A stretch of 64,000 bases of DNA from Macrocystis pyrifera (GCA_031763025.1 JASSKH010000023.1:6785501-6849500); one strand, 5' to 3'; numbered from the stretch's first letter, positions 41,505-54,200 are shown. Numbers and translations: made by a program. Notes: generated by a model from the letters alone, not told the origin.

Positions 41505-43650
41505 GAGTGACGGCGCTGACCTTCTCTGCAGGTACACATGTTATCATACTCGTGCTCTGTGGGCGCAAATCGTTGCCTTTCTCGACGTAGTACGTGTACC
41601 TACAAGTAGAGTGTCGGGCCATCGAACGAGAGTCGAGTTTGATAAATGTCCCGATACTAAAACAAAAAAACTTCGTAATCGATACAATATCCAATATTTC
41701 ATGATGTACATCGAAGCTCTTGTTTTAGTGTCAGCATCAAAAACGCGCGAATGCCAGGGCATGGAGTGCAAAACACCTCCGACCGATCTATCGAAAGTTC
41801 GACGTTTCACATTCGTACGATATCCAACACTAACGTACATACGGTCCAAGATATGGCACACGATTTGCACGAGTTGTAAATTATCAATGTATCGATACGC
41901 GTGGAGGTTGGTGCGGGCGCGCGCCATTGCGCCATCGGAGTGGCGCGAGCAGGAAAGCAAAATCCCTCGTGCTGCTTGCTTGCTGTACGCAAAGATGCTC
42001 GCACGGGTGCACAGGAAACCGGTGTTCCTGGGGCGCGTTGGCAAAGCAACTTTTAGGCCCCAACATTCCAGTTTTACTGTACGGGAGCGGCCAGTCAAGG
42101 GTGCCTACCCCTTGTACAACACCACTACCTTGCACATGCGGAGATGGCATGCTGGGGAGAAGAGCGCTGCAGAAGAGAGACACGCGGCGGCTGCGACTGC
42201 AACACGGACCGCGGACACCAATGTACCCAGGGGTGGGGGCGGGGACGTGGACTGGGGCGGGGGCGGGGGGGGGGGGGGGGGGGGGCTCTGCTCAAACGCT
42301 TGCCGACTGAGCATGGCCTTCATCGTCATGATGCGTGCCTTCCTAGTGCCATAAGAAGCTAGTGCGGGCCCTCCCGGACTCTCTCGCCTGGCTCCAGTGC
42401 CTCCTTTTCGCTTTCCCCTTCTTCTCTTTCATTTCTCTTCCTCGCTTTTGTCTTTTTCTTTCCCTTTTCTCTTGTTCTTTCTTTGTCCTGTTTACGCTGC
42501 TCTTTGGCTTCGCATCCATTTCCTTTGCGCTCGTGTGTTTAGTACGCGTGTCAGACCTATTTTCTCCATGGGACTTGATTTGACCTCATTTGCTTTGATT
42601 TGATGTGTTTCATTTCATTTCACTTTTCTTTCTTTCGTTTCAGCTTGTTTCCGTTTCGTTTGGCTTTTCGTACGCCGCCCGATTGGATTAGGTGAAAAGG
42701 GGTATAAGTTGCAAATGATGTGCAAGGATTTGACTTTTTCCTGTATGATGTGCACAATGTGTTTCGCCCATGATGTGTACTCGTATCTGACTGTTTTTGG
42801 TATCATTTGATTCGACTCGTATCTATTTTCTCCTGAGGTATTCTTCCGATTCAGTTTTTGGAGACTGTCTCGGGACCATGGACTCAATATTTTGGACATG
42901 AGGATATGTGAGAACAACATAATGTGAGAACAACAACAACTCGTGTATATACGAGTATCATATTTTTGGTCAGGACATGAACTCGTCCAAAACCTTTTCG
43001 GGTCCGCACATGAACTGGTGCAACACCTTTTAGGTCAGCACGTAAAACTTACCTGGTATGTCGTTTGATCAATTTCTACCTTACACGTTGGTCCACACCC
43101 AACCCGACTCCAACCCTAACCTCGAAACCCTAACCCGAACCCCAACCCTTTGGAGGGCTTGAGGTCGACAAGGGCGGTCGCGCGGCTCCTCCGCCGCGTG
43201 TCCGTTGGTGTTTTTCATCGTTAATCTGGGCCGACCGAAAGGCCAGCCTCCATCAATCACACAGCAGTAGCAGCCGCAGCAGTGGTTGTTGCACCCATTT
43301 AAGTGCAAGCTGGTGTCCCTCAGGAGGTCACACCACGGTCTCGTACAATATGTTTTATTAAACTTCTACTACTGTCACCGATATGGTACGAGTTACAACA
43401 CGTACTGCTGTACCCGTATATACGAACGCAAGTTACGGCGGTATACCGGTCTAATTTCCACAAGCTGATATGCTCGACCAACAAACCATCGTACCCTTCG
43501 GCCTGCCCCGTCCTTGGGGTGGGCCGAGGAAGTCCGCAAGGATCTGCAACGGTCTAGCGACAGTCACACGAACATCGAGCTTCTGGCTGAGTAGAGAGGG
43601 TACCTTGCGCGGTCCGGCTGGTGGCCTGATCGCTTTAAGGACCGCGTGGG

Positions 43651-45063
43651 GTGGTGGTGATGTTTTTTCTTCTTAACCCCGACGCCAAGGAGTTCATCCC
43701 TCTGGCGGGACGGGTACATCACCACAGCAGAGAGCGCTACACGGGCAGTCGGGGGAGTGGAGAGGCTGGCCACAGCGTGGGTATGCATGCACGACAGGAA
43801 GGATGGGAATGTCGGCGTTGGCTGGGACGGCTGCACCCAGCCAACGGAAACCAAGGCGCGTACCGGGCTACGAAACGGAGAGCCATTTTCGCCATAGAGA
43901 AGAAAAAGAAACAAAAGAAGAAAAAAAGGAGGCGGGGACGAGCCTCACGTCGGCTGGCAAAGAAATCAGCACGCGAGGTTCGTAAGAGACAGAAGGAGGC
44001 ACTGGTCGCGGTAGCGACCTACAATGTGCGCACCCTGGCTGTAAAGGGGAAGAACGGGTACGGACATGACGAGAGTGTACTGGCGAAGGGACGGCAACTC
44101 GGCTGTGACTTCATTGGCCTGCAGGAAACCCGGAGGACCGGTAGCACGACGTTTCGTGCGGCAGGGTATCGCGTTTTCTGTTCAGGTCAGGAAACAACAG
44201 CTGCCAGGCAAGGGCTGTACGGAGTAGGTCTAGCTGTAAAGGAATCGTTGTGCAGTAAGGCCGTGTACACTCATCAGTTCATTGACGAGCGGCTTATGTC
44301 TATGCGCTTTGAGCTGGCTAGCAAATACGAGGCAGTTAATTTCGTCGTCGCGTATGCTCCAACTGATTGTACCAAAGACGTTGGACTGAAACGTAGCTTC
44401 TGGCAGAAGCTGGAGGACTTGGTGGAAAAGATCCCGACGAAAGAGTGTCTGTTTGTACTGATGGATGCCAACGCGCGAACTGGACAGAGGATGGAAGGGT
44501 GTGGTGATGATGAAAATAGAGTGCTTGGAGCATATGGGCGTGATGTTCGTAATGATAATGGCAGACGACTCCTGTCGTTCGCCACCAATTGCAAGTTAGC
44601 TCTCACCAACACGTTTTTCAGCACGCGCAAGGGTAGGATTTCGCATACACACAACGGCACCAGCCCGAGTGACCGTAAGCGGATCGACTACATCCTAACC
44701 CGTCAAGCCCATCGACCTAGAGTACAAGATGTTAAAGTCGTCCCACAGCCTCCTGCCCCAGCTAAGGCTGACTCAGACCACAACATCTTGTATGTCAAAG
44801 TCCGACTCAGTGGTCACTTTGCGTCCAACAGACAAATACGTAGACCGACAAAACGCCGAGAGTTCGACAGGCAGCTTTTTATGTCCGATGGAAAGTGTCG
44901 TGAACGAGTAGTCGCGAGGGTCATCTCCACTCTCAACCAGCCTAACCAGCCCCGTAATACGTCTGGCATGGTTGAGTTTTTCACTGCGGCTATTATTGAT
45001 GCGGTCGAAAAAGAGGTACCACCCCCCCTCTCCACGTCGCCACCGCAGACATGGATGGTGTGA
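43651..45063 (+). CDS. LINE endonuclease ORF (APE domain)
   Basis: The ORF has 470 codons. After a basic Lys/Arg-rich stretch, residues about 125-390 form an exonuclease-endonuclease-phosphatase domain: [15 protein letters not shown], then [11 protein letters not shown] (catalytic Glu), [28 protein letters not shown] and SDHNILYV (catalytic Asp-His pair). This enzyme nicks genomic DNA to prime reverse transcription. The ORF ends at TGA 45061-45063, where homology should continue into RT, so it is probably truncated by an indel. The true start is uncertain; upstream codons are also open. Confidence 0.85.
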   Translation: MVVMFFLLNPDAKEFIPLAGRVHHHSRERYTGSRGSGEAGHSVGMHARQEGWECRRWLGRLHPANGNQGAYRATKRRAIFAIEKKKKQKKKKRRRGRASRRLAKKSAREVRKRQKEALVAVATYNVRTLAVKGKNGYGHDESVLAKGRQLGCDFIGLQETRRTGSTTFRAAGYRVFCSGQETTAARQGLYGVGLAVKESLCSKAVYTHQFIDERLMSMRFELASKYEAVNFVVAYAPTDCTKDVGLKRSFWQKLEDLVEKIPTKECLFVLMDANARTGQRMEGCGDDENRVLGAYGRDVRNDNGRRLLSFATNCKLALTNTFFSTRKGRISHTHNGTSPSDRKRIDYILTRQAHRPRVQDVKVVPQPPAPAKADSDHNILYVKVRLSGHFASNRQIRRPTKRREFDRQLFMSDGKCRERVVARVISTLNQPNQPRNTSGMVEFFTAAIIDAVEKEVPPPLSTSPPQTWMV

Positions 45064-47173
45064 GTCTGCCGAAACCGTGACCGCATTCATATTAGCATGG
45101 ACAGCGAGGGAGGATGCACGGCAATTCTTGCGTGCCCACCCCCAGAATAGAACCGCGTGGAAGACACTGAGATCTGCGTGTGCGAACCTGCAGAACGTGA
45201 TTGCCGCAGGACTGCATGCGTACTTCGAAGCGTACCTCGCTGAAACCGAACGACTACTAGCGAACAACGACCAGAGAGGCTTCTACAGGCACCTTAAGAG
45301 TACGGTAGGATTGGAAAGGACTAAAGCGAGAAGCGAACAGTTCATTAGGGACGAGGATGGCACGCTGTTGCGGGATAAGGTGCGAATTCGTGAACGGTGG
45401 GGGAGGTTTTACCACAAACTTTTGAACACGAAATCGCTTAAACTCGATTCCACGATCATCGACCTCTTGCCACCACGACCGCTTAAACTGTCGCTCGGAG
45501 ATGAACCATCCATGGACGAGATGACGGAAGCACTTAAGGGGATGTCAAACTGGAAAGCTGTCGGGCCAGATGGTCTCCCGGCCGAACTCCTGAAAATCGA
45601 CCACCCCGCATTCGCCCAGTGCTTTCACAACATCCTTGTCAATGTTTGGGTAACAGGAGAAGTCCCCCAGCAATGGAAAGACGCGATCATCAAGGTCCTT
45701 CACAAAAAGAAGGACCGAACTGATTGCAACAACTACAGAGGGATTTCGCTGGTTGCCCACGCAGGCAAAGTCTTGTTGAAAATCGTCGCGTCGCGCCTCA
45801 GCAACTACTGCGAGACCGAGGAATTACTCCCGGAGGAACAGTGCGGTTTCCGCCCCGCACGATCAACGATTGATATGTTGTTCGTCGTGCGCCGGTTGCA
45901 AGAGCTTGGAAGACAGAGGAAAATCCCCCTGTACTTGTGCTTCATCGATCTGCAGAAAGCGTACGACTCTGTCGACCGAGAGCTGTTATGGGAAGTACTC
46001 ACACGTTTTGGCGTACCAACCAAGATGCTGAGAATTATCCGTAATTTCCACGATGGCATGCGGGCTCGCGTGCGTACGGATGACGGCGAGCACTCGGAAT
46101 GGTTTGATGTCACGCAGGGGCTGCGGCAAGGCTGTGTGCTGTCACCGTTACTGTTCAACGTATTTTTCGCTGCTGCGTTGCACGTCGTACTAGTACGCTT
46201 TAGCCATGACGAAGCAATCGTAAGGGATTTGGTCCAACTTAGTGATGCTGGAGTAGTCGGGACGAAGGAGCAGGAGCCGTTGGCGTACGTGCGAAGGGCT
46301 GTATGGGGCATGTTGTACGCCGATGACGCAGGGATTGTCTCGAAGTCGGCTGAAGGGCTCGCGAAAATGATGACAGTCATCGTGACTGTCTTCGAAGCAG
46401 CAGGCCTTACGGTGTCGGAAAAGAAGACAGAGACTATGCTTCTACAAACGCCAGACCAGAAAACCCTCGCACCACCGCTCGTTATCGAAGCAGCAGGCCA
46501 GAGGTATAAGCAGACGGCCCAGTTATTGTACCTAGGCGGCGTTATCCACGAAAATGCTGACCTCTCGCTCGAAATCGACCGACGGATCCGTCTCATGCGA
46601 GCATGCCTCAAACGGTTCGGCCCGGAGCTGTATGATAGGACGACCGCCCCCCTTAGCCTGAAAGTCTGAATGCTGAAGGCCGAGGTGATTGAGACCCTGC
46701 TCCACGGGTGTGTGACGTGGACCCTCAGAGCGGAACACTTTGCCAAGCTTCGAACGGCTCACCACCAAGTCCTGTTGCGAGCCATTGGCTTCCAACGCCG
46801 ACTTCGTACTGACCATGCCACCCTCTCGTACGCGAAGGCCCTCAAGATGACACGTTGCGAGAGCATCGAAACGACCATCCGCAAACGGCGTCTCTTCTTC
46901 GCGGGGGGGGTGGCACGGCAAAGCAAGGATCGATTACCCAGCCGGGTGATGTTCGGGACGATTGCTGGTGGGGAGAACCCGAGACCTGGCGGACAGGTTA
47001 AGACTTGGCATAGATGCGTAGTCGAAGACCTTAGGGAGTTCCGCGCCACCGAAGGGTCAACGGAACTTGCTCCCTTGGTGTTTGGAGTTGAGACCGCACT
47101 GTGGCCCACTGCTGCAAAAAAGGCGGGGAAGTGGTACCGGGGATCCTGGAAGCAGCCGAACGGTTCATGGTGA
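44972..47173 (+). pseudogene. LINE reverse transcriptase, frame-shifted and with a nonsense codon
   Basis: The reverse-transcriptase frame runs from about 45060 (open from 44972) to TGA at 46667-46669, then on in the same frame to 47173. Conserved blocks: [79 protein letters not shown] and the catalytic LYADDAGIV. After the stop, MLKAEVIETLLHGCVTWTL and a basic tail follow. The stop sits at a position where relatives usually have Arg (KVRML-type), so it is probably a CGA to TGA change. No RNase H domain was recognised. Confidence 0.85.
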
Positions 47174-47639
47174 GGTGGCACGAGGCTGAGGCTGAGCTGA
47201 GCAGGCAGCGCCGCGCATACGCCGTGGGTGGTGTCCAAGGGAATGGGGGGAGGAGGGGCAACAAGAGGAGTAGCAGAAAACCCGACCAAGGGAATGCGGA
47301 GAGGGGGGGGAAGAGGAGTAGCAGGGAAACTGCAGTGGACGAAAGTAGGAAGGAGATGGCAGATAGGGTAGCCAGGTACCGGGCAGACTAAGAAGTAGAA
47401 CATGCCTATACTACTCGTACCACCAACTGGTGCAGCTGGTTCGAACGTCGTCTTCCTTTGTCTTCCTGTTGTTTTTGTTTATTTTTATTTCATTTTATTG
47501 TCTTCTTTGCGGTGACCCTATGTGATTTTCATTTCTCTTCCTTTCTCCGATTGATAAGCCTTATTGAAGGAGTCGTGTGGCGTGGGTGGATGACGAGCCT
47601 GCTCTGCTTGTTTCGTACTGTCTGACGCCGAGGGGCCGG

Positions 47640-47760
47640 GCATAGTTGACGAACGCTGGACGATGGTGGCAGACAGGGTAGCAAGGTACCAGGCGGGTCA
47701 GCAGGGAGACCCTGGCTGTGCTACTCGTACCATAAACTGCTGCCGCTACCTGGAGCATGC
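47640..47760 (+). repeat. Second copy of the LINE 3' tail
   Basis: GATGGTGGCAGACAGGGTAG, CAAGGTACCAGGCGGG and TACTCGTACCATAAACTGCT closely match the LINE tail at 47353-47440 (GATGGCAGATAGGGTAGCCA type). It may be a 5'-truncated second insertion or a duplicated tail. Confidence 0.65.
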
Positions 47761-49784
47761 CTTGTGCTTTGTTTGGTTTGACTGTTATTTTTCCCTTGGT
47801 TCTTAGTCTTACTCTGTTGACGACTAGTGGTGTTTTCTTCTTTTTCTTTTTTTTTCCAGCTCGTTCTTTTCAAGTGTCTGCCACGTCCCCTACGTGGGGG
47901 TACGATGGTTTGCTGCTATACTGAAGTATATACATATACCAGGTATATTTTAGTTTCTTTTTTTGTTTCTTTTCTCTTTCGAATTGTCTTTGTTTTTGTT
48001 TTTGTTTTTGTTTTTTCTCTTTGTTTCGTTTTTGTTTCTCTAGGTCATGGAATGTGTATGTCGTGCCTGTCGTACGCAGTATGATGACATGGCATTGCAT
48101 TACATACGTGGCAACGTAGTCTCTGTGGCGTAGCTTTGTGACCACAGAACTTGTATCTCTCTAGGTTTGAAGAATCGGCACGGACACTGGTTGTGCTGGA
48201 TGTCGACGCGTAGAAAGAACGGTTTAATGTGAAGAAAACAACAACAACAACACCACGGGGAGGGCGCAAACGCCAAGCGGTATATACATCTATGGGCAGA
48301 TCTCGACAAGACCTTGCCAACTCCGTCATTTTCGTTGTGTGTACCCCCTTTACGTACCAGAGGTACCTTAGCAGTTTCGGGGAAACTACGTACAAGTATT
48401 AAAATATTAATGGTCTCAGAAATTTGTCCCCTCAGGTGGGGTGCCGTCTCGCGCGTTATCTATATATACGACGCTGCTCTGTTTACGAGCAAGCGGGAGA
48501 TGGGGCATGTACACCCTGCTTCCAGCACGCACCCCTTGTATGTCGCACTGACCCGGGGTAGGTGTTTTTTTTTTTTTCAATTTTCGATGCAGCAGATACT
48601 TCTGATGCTGCAGCAGCTGTATATGACCTTAAAACTAGTCGTACTTGGAATACTCGGTTTCGCTGAGAAATCCACGCAAGACTGGAAAGCTGGGAAAGCT
48701 GGGAAGGATCGCCGGAGGCGTGCCCACGTACCCACGGGCGATGATGAGGGTGTTTGGGAACCCTTTTGCAGCACCGTATACAGAGTCAGTTTGTGCTATC
48801 CAGAATCGTGCTTCCGCACTGTGCAACACGTAAGCCAGGCGCCACCGGATGAGGGGCACCGGCGAGGACGCCGTGGTACGCAAAAACGGAGGCAGCATGT
48901 GCGTGTCGCTTCTACGCGTGGGCCTCTAGAGGTGGTCACGGTTGACGACTCCCGCCAAAAGCTAAGCTGACTTCGTGATGAAACAACAACAACAGATGTC
49001 GATTATGGAAACGGCAAATCGAACTGGCAAGCGACAATACGAGCTCACCATGAAGTGGAACTCCGGCATGGCTTTACCCTCTTCTTCAGCTAGTGTTTCG
49101 CTGTATGTTTCCTGCTCCTGGGTGTAACTAGAGCGAGATAAGAGGCGTAGAGATTGCTCGACAACTGGCTCTCAACCGCTGCAAAAGAACATCGAAATCC
49201 TCCCTACTATAATAACGCATCCCAAAAAACAACGAACTCCCATGAGGGCTGACAACTCAAAACCAAACTCAAAACTCTGTGGTGGGCCAGGCTTCGACAG
49301 GGTGGTTCAACATGAGGGTCACTCGTGCAAAGCAGTACCGAAGGCACCTCCGCTTCTTTCGGATCGTGTACGGCATTTCTGCACCTTATAAGGCAAGCTT
49401 GAGCAGGGAAAACCAGAGGTTGAATCCTATCATATGACGCAAGTCCACAGTCACCACGCCACCTGACGGCTGGCTCTCTTGACAACACTTGGTGTTGACT
49501 TGACAGTCCAGTCGTCCAGACTACTGTTGTACATCCAGTTTCGTGCTGGTTCATAACGAGTATGTTGCGAACGGTTACCAGCTACCAGGTACCTGGTAGT
49601 TGCTAAGTCTACCCTTTTGGTCGCTGCACATATGATAACAGTAGTGTCTCGGCAAGCTCGTTCGTACAGCAGCTTCCACAGACACCCAGTATCGAGCAGT
49701 AGAGATGTGAGCGTGATTGAAGCGAGGATCATCATGGGTGATGGGCTATGGGTCGACACGCCGCCTCTGTTTCGCCTGCTGTAG

Positions 49785-50125
49785 ACTTCTTTGTGTGGGG
49801 CGGCGCCCCTGGCAGGTTTTTGCTTCTGTGGGTTGGTGTGGAGGACACACTGAGGTGGGTTTGTGCCTCGGGTCTTCGCGGAACGGAGTGAGGGACCTCT
49901 GTTACCTTGAACTTGTGTGTAATGAGGCGGCGCAATCTAGGGGAAGGGGACAAGGTGCCGACGACGCCAATGTGGACCCCTGGCAGGTTCTCTCATGTGT
50001 GGGTTTAGTGTGGAGGACACAGGACACACCGAGGTGGGTTGGTGCCTCAGGTGTTCACGGAACGGAGTGAGGGACCTCTGGTGACCTTGAACTTGTGTGT
50101 AACGAGGCGGTACAGTCTAGGGGAA
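49785..50125. repeat. Tandem repeat, two units of ~175 bp
   Basis: The units share CCCCTGGCAGGTT, GTGGAGGACACA, CACGGAACGGAGTGAGGGAC and CCTTGAACTTGTGTGTAA, offset by about 171-178 bp. They are non-coding. Confidence 0.8.
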
Positions 50126-50294
50126 TAGGACCTGGTATGCACATTTTGTGGGTTTTCGTGACCAAGGGCTACCGTTACGTGCATGGATTATTGAAATGAG
50201 CCATGATACGAGTATGTACTCAGTGTGCAGACAGCGACAACAGCAACGACGACAAATATATCAACACATACCGGTAACATACCGGTACAAAAAC

Positions 50295-50492
50295 AATCAC
50301 CACCACCACCACCATCACTACCACAACCACCGTCCCCCCCACCGTCACCGCCCCACCACTACCAACGCCACCATCACCAACACCAACACCCCAACACCAA
50401 CACCCCCACCAATACCACCACCACCACCACCACCTCCGCCAACACCACAACTACCAACACCACCACCATCACCAATCCCCCCCCCCCCCCAC
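50295..50492. repeat. ACC/CCA microsatellite ending in poly(C)
   Basis: A degenerate CACCAC/CCAACACC array with a C run at the right end, adjoining the outer boundary of the family S copy. Confidence 0.85.
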
Positions 50493-50499
50493 CAAATTA

Positions 50500-51030
50500 T
50501 ATACCTGGTATATTTAGGTTGGGTTGGCGTCGGTTGGCAACGACGCTGTAAAACACGCCTCTCACTGCGTGAGCTAGACAGCCAAGGTACCTTTTTTTTT
50601 TTTTTTTTTTTTGGCGGTGACCACGGCTGGCGGTCAAGTTAGATAATTCTTGTGCGGGGAGAACCTTCACTCCGCACAAGGGGGATGATCGTATCACGTA
50701 GTGTGCATATGGTGAGGCACCCACGAGGCTGTTACATAGTACCCCTATTGCTGCCTCTGGAAGTGGCCACACCATAAATTTGACCAATTCATTGGTGCTG
50801 TCATCCATATGCAAGAAAATCCGCCTCTAAAGCGGTTTTTAGTAGGATGCAGCTCACCCTTCATGCGACTCGCCCAACACCTCACGGCGCTTCGCGCTTG
50901 GTGCAAGTAATGTCTGCCTGGTCGGTGAAAAACCGACATGCTCCGTCCCGGCATTGTAGGGATGCGAGGGTCTATGGTCATATGACTACGGCCATGCACG
51001 ATAATGAGTACACCCCCCCCCCCCCCCCCC
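50500..51030 (+). repeat. Repeat family S, longest copy (~520 bp)
   Basis: It starts near TATACCTGGTATATTTAGG, has a T22 tract and GGCGGTGACCACGGCTGG, then CACAAGGGGGATGATCGTAT, GGATGCAGCTCACCCTTCAT, CACGGCGCTTCGCGCTTGGT and GGTCGGTGAAAAACCGACA, and ends GAGTACACC plus C17. There are no open frames of note. Read in reverse it has a TGGCCGTAGTCG stretch resembling a Pol III A box, and an internal A tract. Confidence 0.85.
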
Positions 51031-51153
51031 CAAACAGCAGTAGCAACAACACCATCACCACCAACACCAACACCAACACGACCAATATCACCACCACCTC
51101 CGAATGTCGAGATTTCCCCCCAAATGTGCGCTGTTGATAACTTTGGGCAACAG

Positions 51154-51234
51154 GTAATTCTGGACGGGAACTTTATCCACGGCTGCATCTCGGCGAAGGT
51201 CGACATCCAGCAGCGGCTAGCCAGCGTCCTGCAG
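51154..51234 (+). CDS. UTP23: UTP23-like exon (PIN domain start)
   Basis: 27 codons: [20 protein letters not shown], then RLASVLQ, between GGGCAACAG and CAG|GTTTGA. It corresponds to the first PIN strand with its conserved Asp and the following helix. Phase 0 at both ends. Confidence 0.8.
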
Positions 51235-54200
51235 GTTTGATACCGTGTGTGCACTGCTGTAACAGTTGTTGTTGTTGTTGCTGCTGTTTTTGTTGATATT
51301 AGAGTGTCTGCGCATAATATTTTTGTTTATCAAGGATTTCCGTCGGAAAGGTAATCATAATCGAAAGCCTTTCGGCATGCGCATAATCGTAGACGAAAAA
51401 CAGCTAAATATTGGATTCTTATGTTTGAAAAAAAAAAACACTTGCGGCAGCGGCAGCACTTTTTTTTGTACCAAACGAGCCGAACACAACAAGAAGTCGT
51501 GCAAGCAGCAGCAGTACCCACCTGCAGCAGCAGCAGCAGCAGCAGCAGCTGCGGGAGCAGTAAGCAGCAGCAAGCACTAACAGGCAGAAGTGCGATCTAT
51601 CTTGCGCTCCTCGACACTCGCTGTGCAAGCAACGCCGCCACAACGAGAAGATCGCCCTCCTTCTTCGTCGTCCTCTCTGGCCGAAAAGGGGTCGAAGATC
51701 AGGGGCGTGGCGGCAAGTGTGCACGTGCTTGCAGCACCAGCACAGCGCCTGCGACAGCTCTTGCAGCAGCGCTTGCTTGAGGCAGCTCTCTCGCTTCCAG
51801 CAGCACTTGCTCGCAGCAGCGCTTGCTTGAGGCAGCTCTCTCGCTTCCAGCAGCGCTTGCTCGCAGCAGCGCTTGCTTGCAGCAGACCTTGCTTGTGTGC
51901 AGCAGCGCTCGCTTGCAGCAGCGCTTTTATTTGCAGCAGCGCCTACTCACCGCAGTGCTTGCTTATTGCCGCAGTGTTTCCAGCAACAACAGCACTTACT
52001 TGCAGCAGCAGCAGCAGCAGCAGCACACTATATGCAGTAGTAGCAGTAGTCGGTGACGTACAGCAGCAGCAGCAGCACCTACCTAATAGTACCTGCTGCC
52101 TGCTGCAGCCTTTGTATCAGCGGCAGCAATTCTTCTCGCAAAACCCCGCCGGTCAGCGGTAGCTGACACATGGTCCGAGGGTCCGAGGCCACTCTCGGGG
52201 CAAGCTTGGGCCAATCCAAAGCGTCCGGAGAGTTTTCGGCCAACAGAATGCAGCGGTCGAATCTCATATCATACAAATATGGCTCTAGTATAATATGCTA
52301 TCCAAAAATGCATAACTTCGTCATTTTTATGCAAATTTGATTAGGATATTTGATTAGTCGTCGGTAACGGGGGAATAGATAAGCAAAATTCGTAATATTC
52401 TTTCTTTTGCGCAGACACTCTATTGTTGCAATTTTTCTTGCTGTTGCCGCCGTTGTTGTATTGCGTTTCGCATTATGGCGTTACTTCTACCCACCAATGG
52501 CACCCGGGATCCAGCACGGCTCACCTCCTAGGGATAGGGACAACTTTTGTCATTTAAACGATTTTGAGGCGTTTCAGTCGATTTTCGTCCGCCTCAATGC
52601 CGGTCGAGCAACGTTTGCACAGCAAGATATAGGCGGTGTGTATGGTGTGGAGGCAAAGGACGACGGAACTATACTGCTACTACTACTAATGTGCTCTCAA
52701 GTGGTTGCAGGGGACACCCTGCTACTGTGACGCAGCTTTTGGGTCCATTATATACGTCAAATGAAATTGTGACGAGCTTGTCGATCCCAAATACCAACCG
52801 CGCAGCTCGAACAACAACAGAGACGGCGGTGCGTGGTGGTGGCGCAGGCAAATGGTGGCGGCAGCAGGCACATGTGTACTGCTGTCCTCTCGACTGGCTG
52901 TGAGAATTGCGCTGCTTCTCAGAACAACAGCAGAGGAGTACAGCATTTTTTTTTCTGGCGGCGGTTGTTGATCGTTGTGGTCGGTGTCGTTTGGATGGAG
53001 TTGGGATGTCATTCATGCTGTACATGCGCCCGCGCCCCCAGCTCTGCCTACTATCCATCCTCGGTGCTGCATCGTAGGCTCCGATACATGCAACTAGTCA
53101 TAAAGTACACCCCGGATGTGCCACCGTACGCGCATGATTTGGCCTGCTGCTGGCGTGCTGCTGGGCGCCTGCTGCTGCTGGAGGATGAATAGTTTTGTCT
53201 GGTGGTGGCAGTTGGTCGTTGATCGTTGTGGTGGGCGTGGTCAGGAGCCAGGATACATATATGGATACATAGATACATACATACGCCCGCACCCCAAGCT
53301 CTTCCTATCTATCCTCGATGATGCATCGTAGGCTCCGACACTTACAACTACAGGTACAGTAGCCAAGAGTACACCCCGGATGTGTCACCTCACGCAGTTT
53401 TGCCTGGTGGCAGTTAGTTGGTTGTTGATCGGTGGGGGCGTGTTTGGGAGTCGGGTTACATACATGCCCCCGCACACCAAGCTCTGCCTATCTATCCTCG
53501 ATGATGCGTCGTAGGCTCTAACACTTGCAACTACAGGTACAGTAGCCAAGAGTACACCGCGGATGTGCACCTCACGCGCTGGTTTGGCCTGTTATTATGC
53601 TGCTGGGCAACAGCAGGTGGCGGTTGTTGTTGTTGGTCGTCGTGGTGGGTGTGGTCGGGAGTCGGGATACATACATGCGCCCGCACGCCAAACTCTACCT
53701 ATCCATCCTCCGTGATGCATCGCAGGCCCCGATACAAGCCATAGAGTATACTGCGGATGTGCCACCTCACGCGCATGGTTTTGCCTGCTGCTGCTGCTGG
53801 GCGGCATGGCCGCGACGATGTACAACAGCCTGCTTGCTGTACTCGTAGCACGCTCAACACGATATATGTGCTCAGCAGCAGTTGTAACGGCACTGTTGGC
53901 CAATCACGGCCATTTTGTAAGTCATACGGTAAGTCATGGCTCTGCTTTGATTGGTGCAAGCTCGAAAAGTCTACTCTGTTTTTACGTTGTTTTTTGCTTG
54001 TAAGTCATAACTTTGCACCTATCCCTTGGCCCAGTGCCTCCAGCACGCCCAGGCTCGGTACTGGTACTTCTTGCTACGAGAGACAAAAAAATAATGTGGT
54101 GACAAAGTACCAAGCCCGTTTCACTTTCTTCAACATTCTCATTTTTTTCATATTAGCGTTCGTTCAAACCCACTTTAACACTGAATTCATGCCGTCTCCC

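Larger units (their letters stand above)
38865..43480. other. Interval with repeats, no located gene
   Basis: It should contain the missing first exon of the Flower-like gene and could contain the first exon of the UTP23-like gene, but I could not identify either. Visible contents: poly(G) (38971-39004), family G copies (39.72 and 41.12 kb), CAG runs (40.55-40.71 kb), a MITE-2 copy, and poly(G) at 42261-42283. Plus-strand 41611-42354 and minus-strand 42098-41544 are both open for 180-250 codons without recognisable domains. Confidence 0.6.
43480..47400 (+). mobile_element. Non-LTR retrotransposon (LINE), inactivated
   Basis: This is one element of about 3.9 kb with an AP-type endonuclease followed by reverse transcriptase, the layout of APE-type LINEs. 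The endonuclease frame is 43651-45063 and the RT frame 44972-47173. A +1 frame change near 45030-45063 and an in-frame TGA at 46667 break it. No LTRs are present. The 5' limit is approximate. The 3' non-coding tail (about 47174-47400) is repeated in part at 47.64-47.76 kb. I saw no poly(A) tail or clear target-site duplication. Confidence 0.85.
47400..51153. other. Interval between LINE and UTP23-like exon, no gene seen
   Basis: It contains T-rich sequence (47.77-48.03 kb), low-repeat DNA (48.1-49.7 kb) with short open frames lacking recognisable domains, a tandem repeat (49.78-50.12 kb), an ACC/CCA array and a family S copy. The first UTP23 exon could be here, but I did not find its basic N-terminal motif. 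Confidence 0.6.

Noticed and set aside
41544..42354. Overlapping 184- and 247-codon ORFs on opposite strands
   Set aside because: No recognisable domain and mutually exclusive coding; the plus-strand end runs into poly(G). Left as uncharacterised, not called as genes.
50925..51005. 5S rRNA similarity of the GACTACGGCCATGCA segment in family S
   Set aside because: Only about a dozen bases resemble the 5S start; the rest of the gene is absent.
53030..53800. CRISPR-like spaced repeats
   Set aside because: The repeats are long, irregular and diverged, and the intervening sequence is also repeated.
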